DNA of 64,000 nucleotides from Panorpa germanica (Eukaryota > Arthropoda > Insecta > Mecoptera > Panorpidae). The stretch is from contig OY783210.1 in the NCBI GenBank assembly GCA_963678705.1, positions 12,091,331 to 12,155,330 of the forward strand, in the 5' to 3' direction. The notes beneath the pieces are model-generated. The model had not been told where the DNA came from. It did not search any database and saw nothing but the letters and a program-made list of their open reading frames with translations. A program made the position numbers and the translations under genes. Positions 35,061 to 45,760 of the stretch are shown piece by piece (positions within the stretch are counted from its first letter, which is position 1; each line of letters begins with the position of its first letter).

Positions 35061-36230
35061 TGATTTAAGTTAAAACCAATAATTTGGGACTAACAAAGAG
35101 TCTAACACTGAAATAAACTCCTATTTTGAGGGCTTTAGGAAAACCTATTATTTGTAAGGAATAAGAAAATTGGAAAAACGCTGGACTAAATGTCGAGCTT
35201 AAAAGAGACCAAAGCGAAATGATTAACGGCACAGATATTAAATTAATAAATAAATATATTAAAAAAAAGCTATGCGAACAATAGCTCCATTTCCAAAAAG
35301 TTCTTAAGGATACGACTTATCTTGATAAACTTGCTTCCAATTTGAATTATTGTGTAGTATGTGTAAGACGGTTGTTTCTTCAAATTCTTACAAGTCTGTA
35401 AATGTTTCCACTTTTACATGATCTTTTATTTAGATACTTTTTGCAGAGATCAATCTTAAAATAAATGTCGAAATGATAACAAAATATATAAAAATACTAT
35501 CTGAAACATATTTACGATCACAATATTGAGGACTCTTTAAAAGACAATCCTGGGGTAACAACACCAGTTGTAATATTAATAACATAGAGCAGTTAAATTT
35601 ACTGTTGCATTGTTCCATACAACAATTATATCAACAAAGTACATATACAGTGTCCCAGAAATCGAAGTCAATCCGGAAATGGATCATAGGTCAAGTCATA
35701 ACAGTTATCAGAAAAATATTAACAAAATTATAAGTTGAATATTTTAAAAATTATTGGCATTTTAAAAAAAATTGAAAAAATCTGCCATCTGTGACAGTAT
35801 TTTCAATCCTGATGGTACAAATCTTAACTTTTTAAAAAAAATTTTTTGGTTTGTGATCCTGAATAATGTGTCTATAAACTCTTGCCTAAAGTGTAAAGCC
35901 AACTGCTTCAGCTTGGATGATATTGACACTTTTTCTCCAACTAAATATTCAAAATTAATTTTTCGCCCAAATTTGAGTGACTGTATTGAAAAACAATGTA
36001 CTATGCGAGTTTGGCGCATTTAATAAGGATTCTAAAATGGTATGACACTTACTAGAATATTTCTTAAATTTTGGACAATTTTTTCTTTTGCAAAGTAACC
36101 CAGATTTTACGTATACAATACCATAAAATTCCATGATTTTCACTAAAAGAAGATGATGCTTATTACATTAATCAATTGTCCCAATTTTTCTAATTACTAA
36201 GTTAAATTTCTTATTATTTCTAAATGTAAT
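35061..36230. other. Intergenic with unrecognised open stretches
   Basis: Overlapping open frames occur at 35762-36143 on the minus strand and at 35772-36023 on the plus strand. Neither resembles a family I know. TGTCCCAGAAATCGAAGTCA at 35652 looks like part of a dispersed repeat end. No gene claimed. Confidence 0.3.
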
Positions 36231-36758
36231 AGCTGAATGACCAACAAGGAATTGTAGAAGAGGTGTAATTATTCGTTAGATATTCTAATTCAAAATACAA
36301 TTTTTCTTTACCCTAGTATTTATTTTAATTATTATTCTTTACAGTGGAAATTAATTACATTACAGTGATATTATTGCATATAAATATAAAGCCAGTAAGG
36401 TGTGAAGTAGGGTCATCTTTAACTGAAAAATTTTGAACTACATATTACATCCAATATTTCTATTATAAATTTAAGCAAAAATTTTCTGTAATCATATGAA
36501 GTACAAGCCTTCAAAATATTAAATTCTGTTTCCAGGAACTTATAAATATTCCGGCTATGATGACGGCCTGTCGTAATGATTGAATTTTTGTATCCTATTA
36601 ACTAACTTATAATCATAAGCAAGATATTGGTCTGTCGTAAGTAGGTTGTTGTAGTAATTGTCGGTCTTGTTGTTGGTTTCTTGATTGATTTACTTGATTT
36701 AGATTTATTTTGGTTTCTTGGTTACTTTTTCTTTTGATTCCTTTGACTTTGATTCAAC

Positions 36759-37915
36759 TTAATCTGAACAACTATGTGAATCAACGGAATCTGAACAACT
36801 ATGTGAATCAACTGAATTTGAGCAACTATGTGAATCAACTGAATCGGGGCCACTTGATTTTGATTTACTTGATTTAGATGATTTTGATTCCTTCGAATTA
36901 GTTTCACTTGAATTAGAGCAACTATGTGAATCAACTGAATCGGGGCCACTTGATTTCGATTTACTTGATTTAGATGATTTTGATTCCTTCGAATTAGTTT
37001 CATTTGAATTTGAGCAACTATGTGATTCAACGGAATCGGGGCCACTTGATTTTGATTTACTTGATTTAGATGATTTTGATTCCTTTGATTTTTTTGTTGG
37101 TTTTGTTGCAGGTGGAACTGTTGGTTTCTTAGTAGGTTTTTCTTTAGATTCCTTCGAATTTGATTCACTTGAATTTGAGCAACTATGTGAATCAACTGAA
37201 TCAGGGCCACTTGATTTTGATTTACTTGATTTAGATGATTTTGATTCCTTTGATTTTTTTGTTGGTTTTGTTGCAGGTGGAACTGTTGGTTTCTTAGTAG
37301 GTTTTTCTTTAGATTCCTTCGAATTTGATTCACTTGAATTTGAGCAACTGTGTGAATCAACTGAATCGGGGCCACTTGATTTCGATTTACTTGATTTAGA
37401 TGATTTTGATTCCTTCGAATCAGATTCACTTGAAAGTGAGCAACTAAGTGAATCAACTGAATCGGGGCCACTTGACTTCGATTTACTTGATTTAGATGAT
37501 TTTGATTCCTTCGAATCAGATTCACTTGAAAGTGAGCAACTAAGTGAATCAACTGAATCGGGGCCACTTGACTTCGATTTACTTGATTTAGATGATTTTG
37601 ATTCTTTCGAATCAGATTCACTTGAATTTGAGCAACTATGGGATTCAACTGAACTTAAATCGCATGAATGTGAATCACTTTCTATCTGAAACGTAATTAC
37701 AAAAATAGGATTAATATTACTATAATCAAAATATAATAAGTTTGATATATAACAACGATAACTTGTAATATAAATTTGAAGACACACAAATAACAATTTT
37801 TTGTAATAAACTAATAATTGTCAAAGTCAATAAATCAATAATTGTCATTACATACCGACTTTGCGTAGCCCAGTGTGACAACCAGCCCAACAACCAGTAA
37901 CGCTGCTAAATTCAT
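36759..37915 (-). CDS. Gene D: secreted Ser/Lys/Asp-rich Cys repeat protein
   Basis: Exon 1 at 37856-37915 encodes MNLAALLVVGLVVTLGYAKS (signal peptide); exon 2 at 36759-37685 (309 codons with stop TAA) after a 170-base phase-0 intron (GTATGT...TTTCAG). Product 328 residues. The mature part starts IESDSHSCDLSSVESHSCSN and then repeats a unit of about 32 residues: SSESDSKESKSSKSSKSKSS followed by GPDSVDSHSCSN. Two units carry an insert with KEKPTKKPTVPPATKPTKKS. The end is three short SVDSHSCSD units. Many Ser-x-Glu/Asp sites suggest heavy phosphorylation, and each unit has one Cys. In-frame sequence after the stop still looks like this protein. Divergent partner of gene E. No named family recognised. 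Confidence 0.82.
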
Positions 37916-38025
37916 TTTATTTGATTTATCAATGTAAGCCTGTGCTAAGGTAACTATAAGAGTATATTGTTATACTATTGGTACTAGTGTAAGAACACTT
38001 GTGCTGCTGTAGTAGCATTGCGCGC

Positions 38026-38033
38026 CTTATATA
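38026..38033 (-). promoter_or_regulatory. TATA box of gene D
   Basis: Minus strand TATATAAG, 111 bases upstream of the ATG, identical spacing to gene E. The flanking block (ATATGTTAAATGCGCC upstream, CTACAGCAGCACAAGTGTTC downstream) is shared with E and recognisable in A-C. Confidence 0.75.
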
Positions 38034-38467
38034 CTTATTTCACTGTACGTGCAATATGCAGGGGCGCATTTAACATATGTCGTTAGAGTATATTTACTTA
38101 AAAGTGATATATTTGTACTTAATTAACATAGTATGTAAATATTACATAAAATAAGAGTAATATTTTAAGCAAAAAACAAACTAATATTATACGTCTTGTT
38201 TGGATCAATTAAATATGTAAATACGTAATAAAAATTGTAAAAATTATCAGAAAATTAGTTTTGTAAATCATTTTCTGTAAAAACTTAAACGTAAGATATA
38301 TATATTTTTTTTTAATACTACATCACGGGCTTCTTAGTACCACAGAACGTAAGATATTTTTTTTTTAATATAAATTTAATATATAATTTTATTTAAAGTC
38401 AAAATCACGATAGTGCGGCGGTGACTTATACTTAAAAGAGGTTATAAGAGCGGTATAAATCTATGAT

Positions 38468-38635
38468 ACGATAAGGAATTTTATCTTATTCGTTTCTATA
38501 TTTATTATAGAAAAATAAGTGAGTCAGTGCTTTTTAGTTATATCGGCAGTTTATACCCCACAACTTGTTACTAAACAACTCATACTAAATATGACTCGCC
38601 GCCGAACTTTCGTAATTTGAACTATATTTATGTGC
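38468..38635 (+). repeat. Dispersed repeat, copy 2
   Basis: Direct repeat of 34911-35060, including GTGAGTCAGTGCTTTTTAGT and CGCCGCCGAACT. Confidence 0.6.
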
Positions 38636-40416
38636 GTTTTCGAAAAGAAAACATTGGTAAAACAACTTGTAAATTTTTTTACTATCATTCGAAAAGTTTA
38701 ATAATGATTTTCGTTTTCATATTTGCATATTTCTGGTAAACTGCATGATGTGTCATTCTATTAAAAAGTAACTTTATGTAAAAATGTACGTCATTTGCAG
38801 CATTAGCATCACAAATTGCGTTGGTGAAAGGTTTCAGTATTGCTTTGAAAACTTAATTACAAAATTCCCGAAGAAATGTCAATAATTTACTTCAGTTTAT
38901 TAGCTTCTTTAAAGCGTACAGTTTTAATTACAAAAAGGAGATTTATATCCCAGTCCGTTACTGTAATAATATACAAATTATTTCTTATTCAAATTAGTGA
39001 AAAATATTTACTGATACGAGGTGCAATTAGCAAATATTTAAATTTCTCTATTTTTTACGCGTATTTGTATTAAAAATATTATGAAAATAATCTAAACAAT
39101 CATAATAAAGGCAAATTTATTCATAAAGTTTATATTTGTTGTATTTTAAACCTATAACATCAAACAGTTGCTCTGGTGTCAATTATTTGTAGTCAAAATG
39201 TGACATTGTAGCCAAATAATAAATAGTTGTTGCTGATAAATGTTGTATCAATGGCGATGCTCCCTAACATTACAAAAATTGTTTTTTATTAAAAACATAT
39301 TTATTTAATAAGAAACAGAACTATTTTATGTAAATGTTTTTGTTATTTATTGATTTTTATTAATAACAAAATATTTAAAATAAATAACAAAAATATTTAT
39401 ATAAAAATATTCTGTTTTTTATTAAATAAATATGTTTTACTAGTATTCTTTTTAATAAAAAACAATTTTTATAATGTTAGGGAGCATGCCCATTGATACA
39501 ACATTTCTCTGCAACACCCAATCATTATTTGACCACAAGATCATATTTTTACGGCTTCTTGTTTTAGATTTAAAGTATATTAGTGCTCTATTGCTACAAA
39601 TATAAACGTCATGCTTAAGTTTGTCTTTTTTATGAATGTTTACATCGTTTTCTTAATATTTATAGAACAAATACTTAATACAAATAAATAGAATAATTTA
39701 TTTGCTAATTGCATACCGTATCTATGCTAAGCAACTATCTTTCGCTTATTTGAACAAAATATTATTTATATATTATTACAGCAACGAACTAGGATATAAG
39801 AACTCTTTTTGGAAATAATATGTACGCATGAATGTTACAAACTTAATTTTCCGCTCCCTCTTCACGACAATAGTTGGCATAGTCTTTGTCTATTTATATA
39901 ATTATTCTGACTTACTGCTCCCAAATTTTCAAGTTCGTCACCAACGTGTAAGTGTTTTAGCACCTTTGTTCTTGCTAATCGAACTGCCTTTTGTACAGGA
40001 ATAAAATCTTGCACTTTTTGTATTTTGAAGTGCTTCAATCGTAATTAATTTTATGAAATGCGCCCCATGCTACAAGCAGACCATTTTTCAACCATTTTTA
40101 GCGATGTTACTGTTTTTTAATGTTCACATCCATGGCGATTTTCGATGCTTTTTAAAACGATTTGCTTCTTTAGGCTTGTAAACAACATACCACACTATCA
40201 CTAGTCAAGAAATGAGCACGCTGTCCTTATTTGTTTGGATGATACAGCAGCGTGAAATTGGAAAAACTTCGAGAATCGACCTCGGTACATATTTAATTGA
40301 TCCAAAAAACACGTATAATATTAGTTTGTTTTTTGCTTAAAATATTACTCTTATTTTATGTAATATTTACATACTATGTTAATTAAGTACAAATATATCA
40401 CTATTAAGTAAATATA
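38636..40416. other. Palindrome core between genes D and E
   Basis: Non-coding. Contains the centre of symmetry at 39372, where long A+T arms (AAAAATTGTTTTTTATTAAAA and complement) could form a hairpin. No gene supported. Confidence 0.5.
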
Positions 40417-40479
40417 CTCTAACGACATATGTTAAATGCGCCCCTGCATATTGCACGTACACTGAAATAAGTATATAAG
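40417..40479 (+). promoter_or_regulatory. Conserved promoter block of gene E with TATA box
   Basis: CTCTAACGACATATGTTAAA, CCCCTGCATATTG and TATATAAG at 40472-40479, 111 bases before the ATG at 40590. Mirror image of the gene D promoter. Confidence 0.75.
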
Positions 40480-40589
40480 GCGCGCAATGCTACTACAGCA
40501 GCACCAGTGTTCTTACACTAGTACCAATAGTATAACAACACACTCTTATAGCTACATTAGCACAGGTTTACATTGATAAATCAAATAAA

Positions 40590-41983
40590 ATGAATTTAGC
40601 AGCGTTACTGGTTGTTGGGCTGGTTGCCACACTGGGCTACGCAAAGTCGGTATGTAATGACAATTATTGATGTATTGACTTTGACAATTATTGGTTTATT
40701 ACAAAAAGTTGTTATATGTGTGTCTTCAAATTAATATTACAAGTTATCGTTGTTATATATCAAACTTATTGTATTTTGATTATAGTAATATTTATCATAT
40801 TTTTGTAATTACGTTTCAGATAGAAAGTGATTCACATTCATGCGATTTAAGTTCAGTTGAATCCCATAGTTGCTCAAATTCAAGTGAATCTGATTCGAAA
40901 GAATCAAAATCATCTAAATCAAGTAAATCGAAATCAAGTGGCCCCGATTCAGTTGATTCACATAGTTGCTCAATTTCAAGTGAATCTGATTCGAAGGAAT
41001 CTAAAGAAAAACCTACTAAGGAATCAAAATCATCTAAATCAAGTAAATCGAAATCAAGTGGCCCCGATTCAGTTGATTCACATAGTTGCTCAATTTCAAG
41101 TGAATCTGATTCGAAAGAATCAAAATCATCTAAATCAAGTAAATCGAAATCAAGTGGCCTTGATTCAGTTGATTCACACAGTTGCTCAAATTCAAGTGAA
41201 TCAAATTCGAAGGAATCTAAAGAAAAACCTACTAAGGAATCAAAGTCATCTAAATCAAGTAAATCAAAATCAAGTGGCCCCGATTCAGTTGATTCACATA
41301 GTTGCTCAATTTCAAGTGAATCTGATTCGAAGGAATCTAAAGAAAAACCTACTAAGGAATCAAAATCATCTAAATCAAGTGGCCCCGATTCAGTTGATTC
41401 ACATAGTTGCTCAATTTCAAGTGAATCTAATTCGAAGGAATCAAAGTCATCTAAATCAAGTAAATCGAAATCAAGTGGCCCCGATTCCGTTGATTCACAT
41501 AGTTGCTCAAATTCAAGTGAATCACATTCGAAGGAATCTAAGGAAAAACCTACTAAGGAATCAAAGTCATCTAAATCAAGTAAATCAAAATCAAGTGGCC
41601 CCGATTCAGTTGATTCACATAGTTGCTCAATTTCAAGTGAATCTGATTCGAAAAAATCAAAATCATCTAAATCAAGTAAATCGAAATCAAGTGATGTAGA
41701 TTCAAGTGATTCACATAGTTGCCCAAATTCAAGTGATTCTAATTCGAAGGAATCAAAAGAAAAACCTACCAAGAAGCCAACAGTTAAACCTGTAACAAAA
41801 CCAACAAAACCAACAAAACCAACAAAGCCAACAAAACCAACAAAAAAATCAAAGGAATCAAAATCTAAATCAAGTAAATCGAAATCTAGTGGCCCCGATT
41901 CAGTTGATTCACATAGTTGCTCAGATTCCGTTGATTCACATAGTTGCTCAGATTCAGTTGATTCACATAGTTGTTCAGATTAA
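40590..41983 (+). CDS. Gene E: secreted Ser/Lys/Asp-rich Cys repeat protein
   Basis: Exon 1 at 40590-40649 encodes MNLAALLVVGLVATLGYAKS; exon 2 at 40820-41983 (388 codons with stop TAA) follows a 170-base phase-0 intron. Product 407 residues, the largest of the cluster. The mature part begins IESDSHSCDLSSVESHSCSN, then a long array of roughly 32-residue units (ESDSKESKSSKSSKSKSS, then GPDSVDSHSCSIS), several with a KEKPTKESK insert. Near the C-terminus is a KPTKPTKPTKPTKPTKKS tract and three SVDSHSCSD units. Repetitive coding DNA leaves long open frames on the other strand and frames, which are shadows. AATAAA at 42171-42176 is a likely polyadenylation signal. An upstream in-frame reading through the intron is not needed, since the splice sites match those of gene D exactly. 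Confidence 0.84.
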
Positions 41984-42566
41984 GTTAAGTCAAAGTCAAA
42001 GGAATCGAAAGAAAAAGTAACCAAGAAACCAAAAGAAATCTAAATCAAGTAAATCAATCAAGAAACCAACAACAAGACCGACAATTACTACAACAACCTA
42101 CTTACGACAGACAAATATCTTGCTTAAGCTGAACACATACAATCATGTGTTGTATTGTCATTTATGTTAGAATAAATTAGTCAATTATTTAAAATTTTAT
42201 TACTATTGTAAGTTATTAGATTCTAAGTTAGTTAATAGGATACAAAAATTTAATCATTACGATAGGTCGCTATTTTAGCCGGGATATTCAAAAGATCCTG
42301 AAAGCGTGGATATCATGATTACAAAAAAATTAAATTAGCTTAAATTTATAATAGTGGAATACTGGATTTAATGCGTAGTTAAAAATGTCTCAGTTAAAGA
42401 AGACCGTAGTTAAACACCAGTAAATTAGCTTTATATTCATATGTAATATCACTGTACTGTAATAAATAATAATTAAAATAAATACTAGGGTTAAGGAAGA
42501 TTGTATTTTGAATTATAATATGCAACCAATGATTACACCTCCTCTACAATTCCTTGTTGGTCATTC

Positions 42567-43835
42567 TGTTATTAAATTTAGAAAGAATGAGTATTTAAAT
42601 TGAAAATTTAAAAAATTTAGACGACTGATTAATGTACTAATCGTCATCATCTTTTAGTAAATTTTTTTCCAGTATTTACTTCTACATACTCTTTATTTAA
42701 AGATTGCGGATCTTTTGATTCATACTTTTGTAATATTTCCTTTGTTATTTCAATGCCAACGCTATCTTGTAAGTCTGTCTTTCATGTTTTCTTCCCATTT
42801 ATTTCCGTACCCAATCATATTTATATGCATTATATATATTTGTGTGAATAAAGTATAAAGATAACAGAGCGGAATCTCCGGTTACGTCATAACTCGTCAA
42901 AAAAGCTCAAAGCTCAATGCTTAAAGTTGAGCTTTATGTCAAACCACACCAAGAAACAAAATGACAAATAAGATAAGTAATATCCGGGGTCGGACGACGC
43001 GAGGACGGGGGGAGTGGTGAATGGGAGAAAGGGCGGATGTAGTCGTGGTCGAGCCTGTTAGATAAATTTATGTTAGGGTTGCTATAATCCAAAATCTCCA
43101 AAATGTCACACGCAAGCATTGTTTTAAATTAGTACAAATTATACACATTTATTTGATTTTTAATTGGCATTTTAATTTATGTAGAGCAGCTAGCATGAAA
43201 TAAATAGTATACATGACTTTTACTCAATGGCGAGCGTAGCGCCCTACTTATTGACGCAAACGAAATATTTACAATACGATATTAATCTTAGTCTTTTGGT
43301 AAATATAAATAACACATTGTAATAATTACATTTATCGATAGATATTACCCGCTAATTACAAAACGTAAACATGTAAGTATGTCTAGTGATAATTAGTAAT
43401 TAAGTAGTTACAGGTTTTGTTATTGTTATAATTATTCTTTATTTAGTGAAATTTGTTAATTTAAAATTCATTCTATGTTTGTTTAAGGATTTACCATTTA
43501 ATAGGTAATATTTCCTGTTAGTATTTAGGGTTTGAAGTATTAGCGATTTATTATAAGTAAGTAATATTTTCAGGTAAAAATAAAATAATTTAAGCAGTAG
43601 GTAGACACATATGGGTTGAGCTAATGTTTGGATAATAATAATTGCTTAGGATAAGGATTTATGTCTAATCCAGATTAATGATTACTTTTAAGTGAAATGC
43701 ATTTCCAATATGGTATAAAAGCTTGAAGATTCTAGGATCATTCTCTCTTATTAGTTTGTCAGTTATTGCATAAAGACGTGTGTTTGTAGCTAACGAAAAT
43801 AAATATAAATAAACATTTAATTGGTAATAACCGTA
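42567..43835. other. Intergenic, no gene recognised
   Basis: AT-rich apart from a GC-richer patch at 42985-43050 (GGACGACGCGAGGACGGGG). No exon supported. Confidence 0.4.
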
Positions 43836-44345
43836 ATTTTTTATTTATTTATTTATTTGCCTTGACTTTTATTCGCATAGCCACCATGCATTTTTTATAT
43901 ATATTTAACATTTTATAATTCTATTTTATAAATTTCTAAATATTTAAATAATTCACTAATTAACAGGAAAAATTTTAATCACATCTAATATTTCTCTATT
44001 CAATTTTGATCTTTCTAAACTATAATTTATGCATTCAAATATAATACGATCTGAAGTTCCTTTTTCACCACATAGACATCTATCGTCAGATTTAATATTA
44101 ATTTTGTACAGGTAAGCTGGGGTTTTACTATGATTACTTTTGATTCTGATCATAGTTGATATAATTTTGCGTTACTCATTTCTGAGCCATCTTTTCTTAC
44201 TTAAATTTGGATGAAACATGTAATAATCTCTTCCTTTTAACTGACTTTTGTTAATGAAATCTTGATTTCTCAAATTGAAGTTAAATTTTTTGATTATATT
44301 AAAAATTTGATATGAAGATAATTTCACTTTCATCTCAATTTCCAA
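43836..44345 (-). mobile_element. 5'-truncated LINE with TTTA-type tail, copy 1
   Basis: Minus strand encodes MIRIKSNHSKTPAYLYKINI, then DDRCLCGEKG and ECINYSLERSKL, the C-terminal zinc-knuckle end of a LINE that carries RNase H (see 52655-53450). The 3' UTR has GACTTTTATTCGCATAGCCACC in plus orientation, and the tail is (TAAA)n. Confidence 0.65.
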
Positions 44346-44867
44346 ATTATATATATAGTTTTATAATTTCCTGAAGTTATTGTGTTAAGTTGTGTTACAT
44401 TGTTATTAAATAAATGTAAAATGCTTTAGAATTTTTTACTACTTGAATATATAGTTGTATAGTGGAATATATAAAAAGGTTAATTGACCTTAGAAAACTT
44501 AAGTAATTTTACTTTGTTATAACTTAAAAATATCTATGTAAAATTTGTATTTGGAATTATATTTAATGGGTAATATACTTGTCTAACTTAGCAAATTTCT
44601 ATTTGTATTTTTATTATTTATAAAAAAGTGTATAAAAGTGTATTTTTACTTTGAAACAAGTTCTCACAAAATAATTTTAGATTGACAAAACTCTACTTCT
44701 GGAATTAGGATATTTAGCTTTAACGAACTGGTGCTTTGTTTACAGATCTGCTTAGTTCTGTTTGTCCTTGAGCGCCCGTGAATGATCCACCAATTTCGGT
44801 TACTTGAAACGAAAGGGAAATGGAGTCACATCTATAAGTTTTTGTCAGGATGGAACGACCGTCACTG
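44346..44867. other. Intergenic, no gene recognised
   Basis: No exon or repeat supported. Confidence 0.4.
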
Positions 44868-45062
44868 CCCAGTAAACAATTTGGTGAAGTGTCTTGTTTT
44901 GTGACGTTTCTATCATCTTCGTTTGTATTCCGACAGATGAAGTAGTTTCGCCATTTGTAGCCGATAATCTGAGAAACTGAACTGTATATGAACTCTTTCA
45001 TAACAAAAAAATCATACGCATCACCAATATGATGTCAAAGTGACTCCAAAATGTTTACTGGG
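44868..45062. mobile_element. CCCAGTAAAC-family MITE, copy 6 (shortest, 195 bases)
   Basis: CCCAGTAAACAATTTGGTGA to CCAAAATGTTTACTGGG, with part of the centre of the 254-base subfamily deleted. Confidence 0.7.
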
Positions 45063-45246
45063 TGGTTACCATTGTTGTACATGGTCAAAATTTTTGTAAA
45101 AGGATTCTATGAAAGTGCAAAAGTTACACCATTTATACTTAATAAATCTACAGTATACAGCAAGTACAGCATTAGAACAAGAACTCGGTACTCCAGAGTA
45201 AATACAAGGATCCTGGTCTACAACAATATATAATATCACAAACGTT

Positions 45247-45475
45247 TTTTTTTTTATATATAGTTTCTCGGGCTTCGTAGGCACGTAGCCTTTTATCGCC
45301 CCTAATATTGTTCTGCTTCTTCTTATACGTTATATCCAGACAACAAGAATGATCTATTCATGGCTACTGCAGTTATAAATTTCGGTTTCTCAATCAAAAA
45401 GGGGGTGTTAACAGGAAGCGTCTGCGAAGTCTGTAGCACCGCCCTTTGGAGTCCATTTCTTGCCATTGCTGTATT
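45247..45475 (-). mobile_element. 5'-truncated LINE insertion with 13-base target-site duplication
   Basis: Minus strand holds the end of the ORF2 frame (ARNGLQRAVLQTSQTLPVNT...), the 3' UTR with GGCGATAAAAGGCTACGTGC, and an A-rich tail at 45247-45262. TATCACAAACGTT at 45234-45246 is repeated exactly at 45476-45488. This defines a clean target-primed insertion of the same family as 18124-18510. Confidence 0.85.
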
Positions 45476-45599
45476 TATCACAAACGTTGTCAATCAAAAT
45501 GTTTGTGTAGTGAACTCATATTTATAAGACATATGATTCGCTGTGAACATCATCGTACTGTCACAAGACGTAGCATATTTTCTTGACAATCAATAGCAA

Positions 45600-45760
45600 A
45601 CGCGTGTGTCTGGTAGCTTGAAAGCTGCTTCGACACAATGTGCTACGTGACAAAGTGTATCGTAGACACGTAGAAGCTGTGCGGTAAACCGAACGGCGCG
45701 GCAGTCAGCTGTCTGAACGTGCACACAGCTGTATTAGAGATAGGACGATATACTCGTATA
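45600..45760. promoter_or_regulatory. GC-richer, promoter-like patch
   Basis: Higher GC and CpG than the surroundings, with two CAGCTG E-boxes (near 45707 and 45727) and ACGGCGCGGC. No TATA box or adjacent exon can be assigned, so this is a weak call. Confidence 0.25.

Larger units (their letters stand above)
36233..42566. repeat. Large palindrome holding genes D and E
   Basis: Left arm about 36233-39371 and right arm about 39373-42566 are inverted copies. Outer matches include ACCAACAAGGAATTGTAGAA (36240) with its complement near 42550; inner matches include TGTTGTATCAAT (39241) with ATTGATACAACA (39492-39503), centre 39372. Arms are most alike over the genes and promoters and more diverged from about 38400 to 39200. 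Confidence 0.8.

Noticed and set aside
35762..36143. Overlapping open frames of 60-85 codons as a gene
   Set aside because: No homology recognised, both strands open equally, no start or splice context; left as unassigned.
40816..41772. 318-codon open frame on the minus strand opposite gene E, and 280-308-codon frames in other phases of D and E
   Set aside because: They are by-products of tandem coding repeats that lack stops in several frames. Only the frame joined to the signal exon by conserved splice sites makes sense, and it is the same in D and E.
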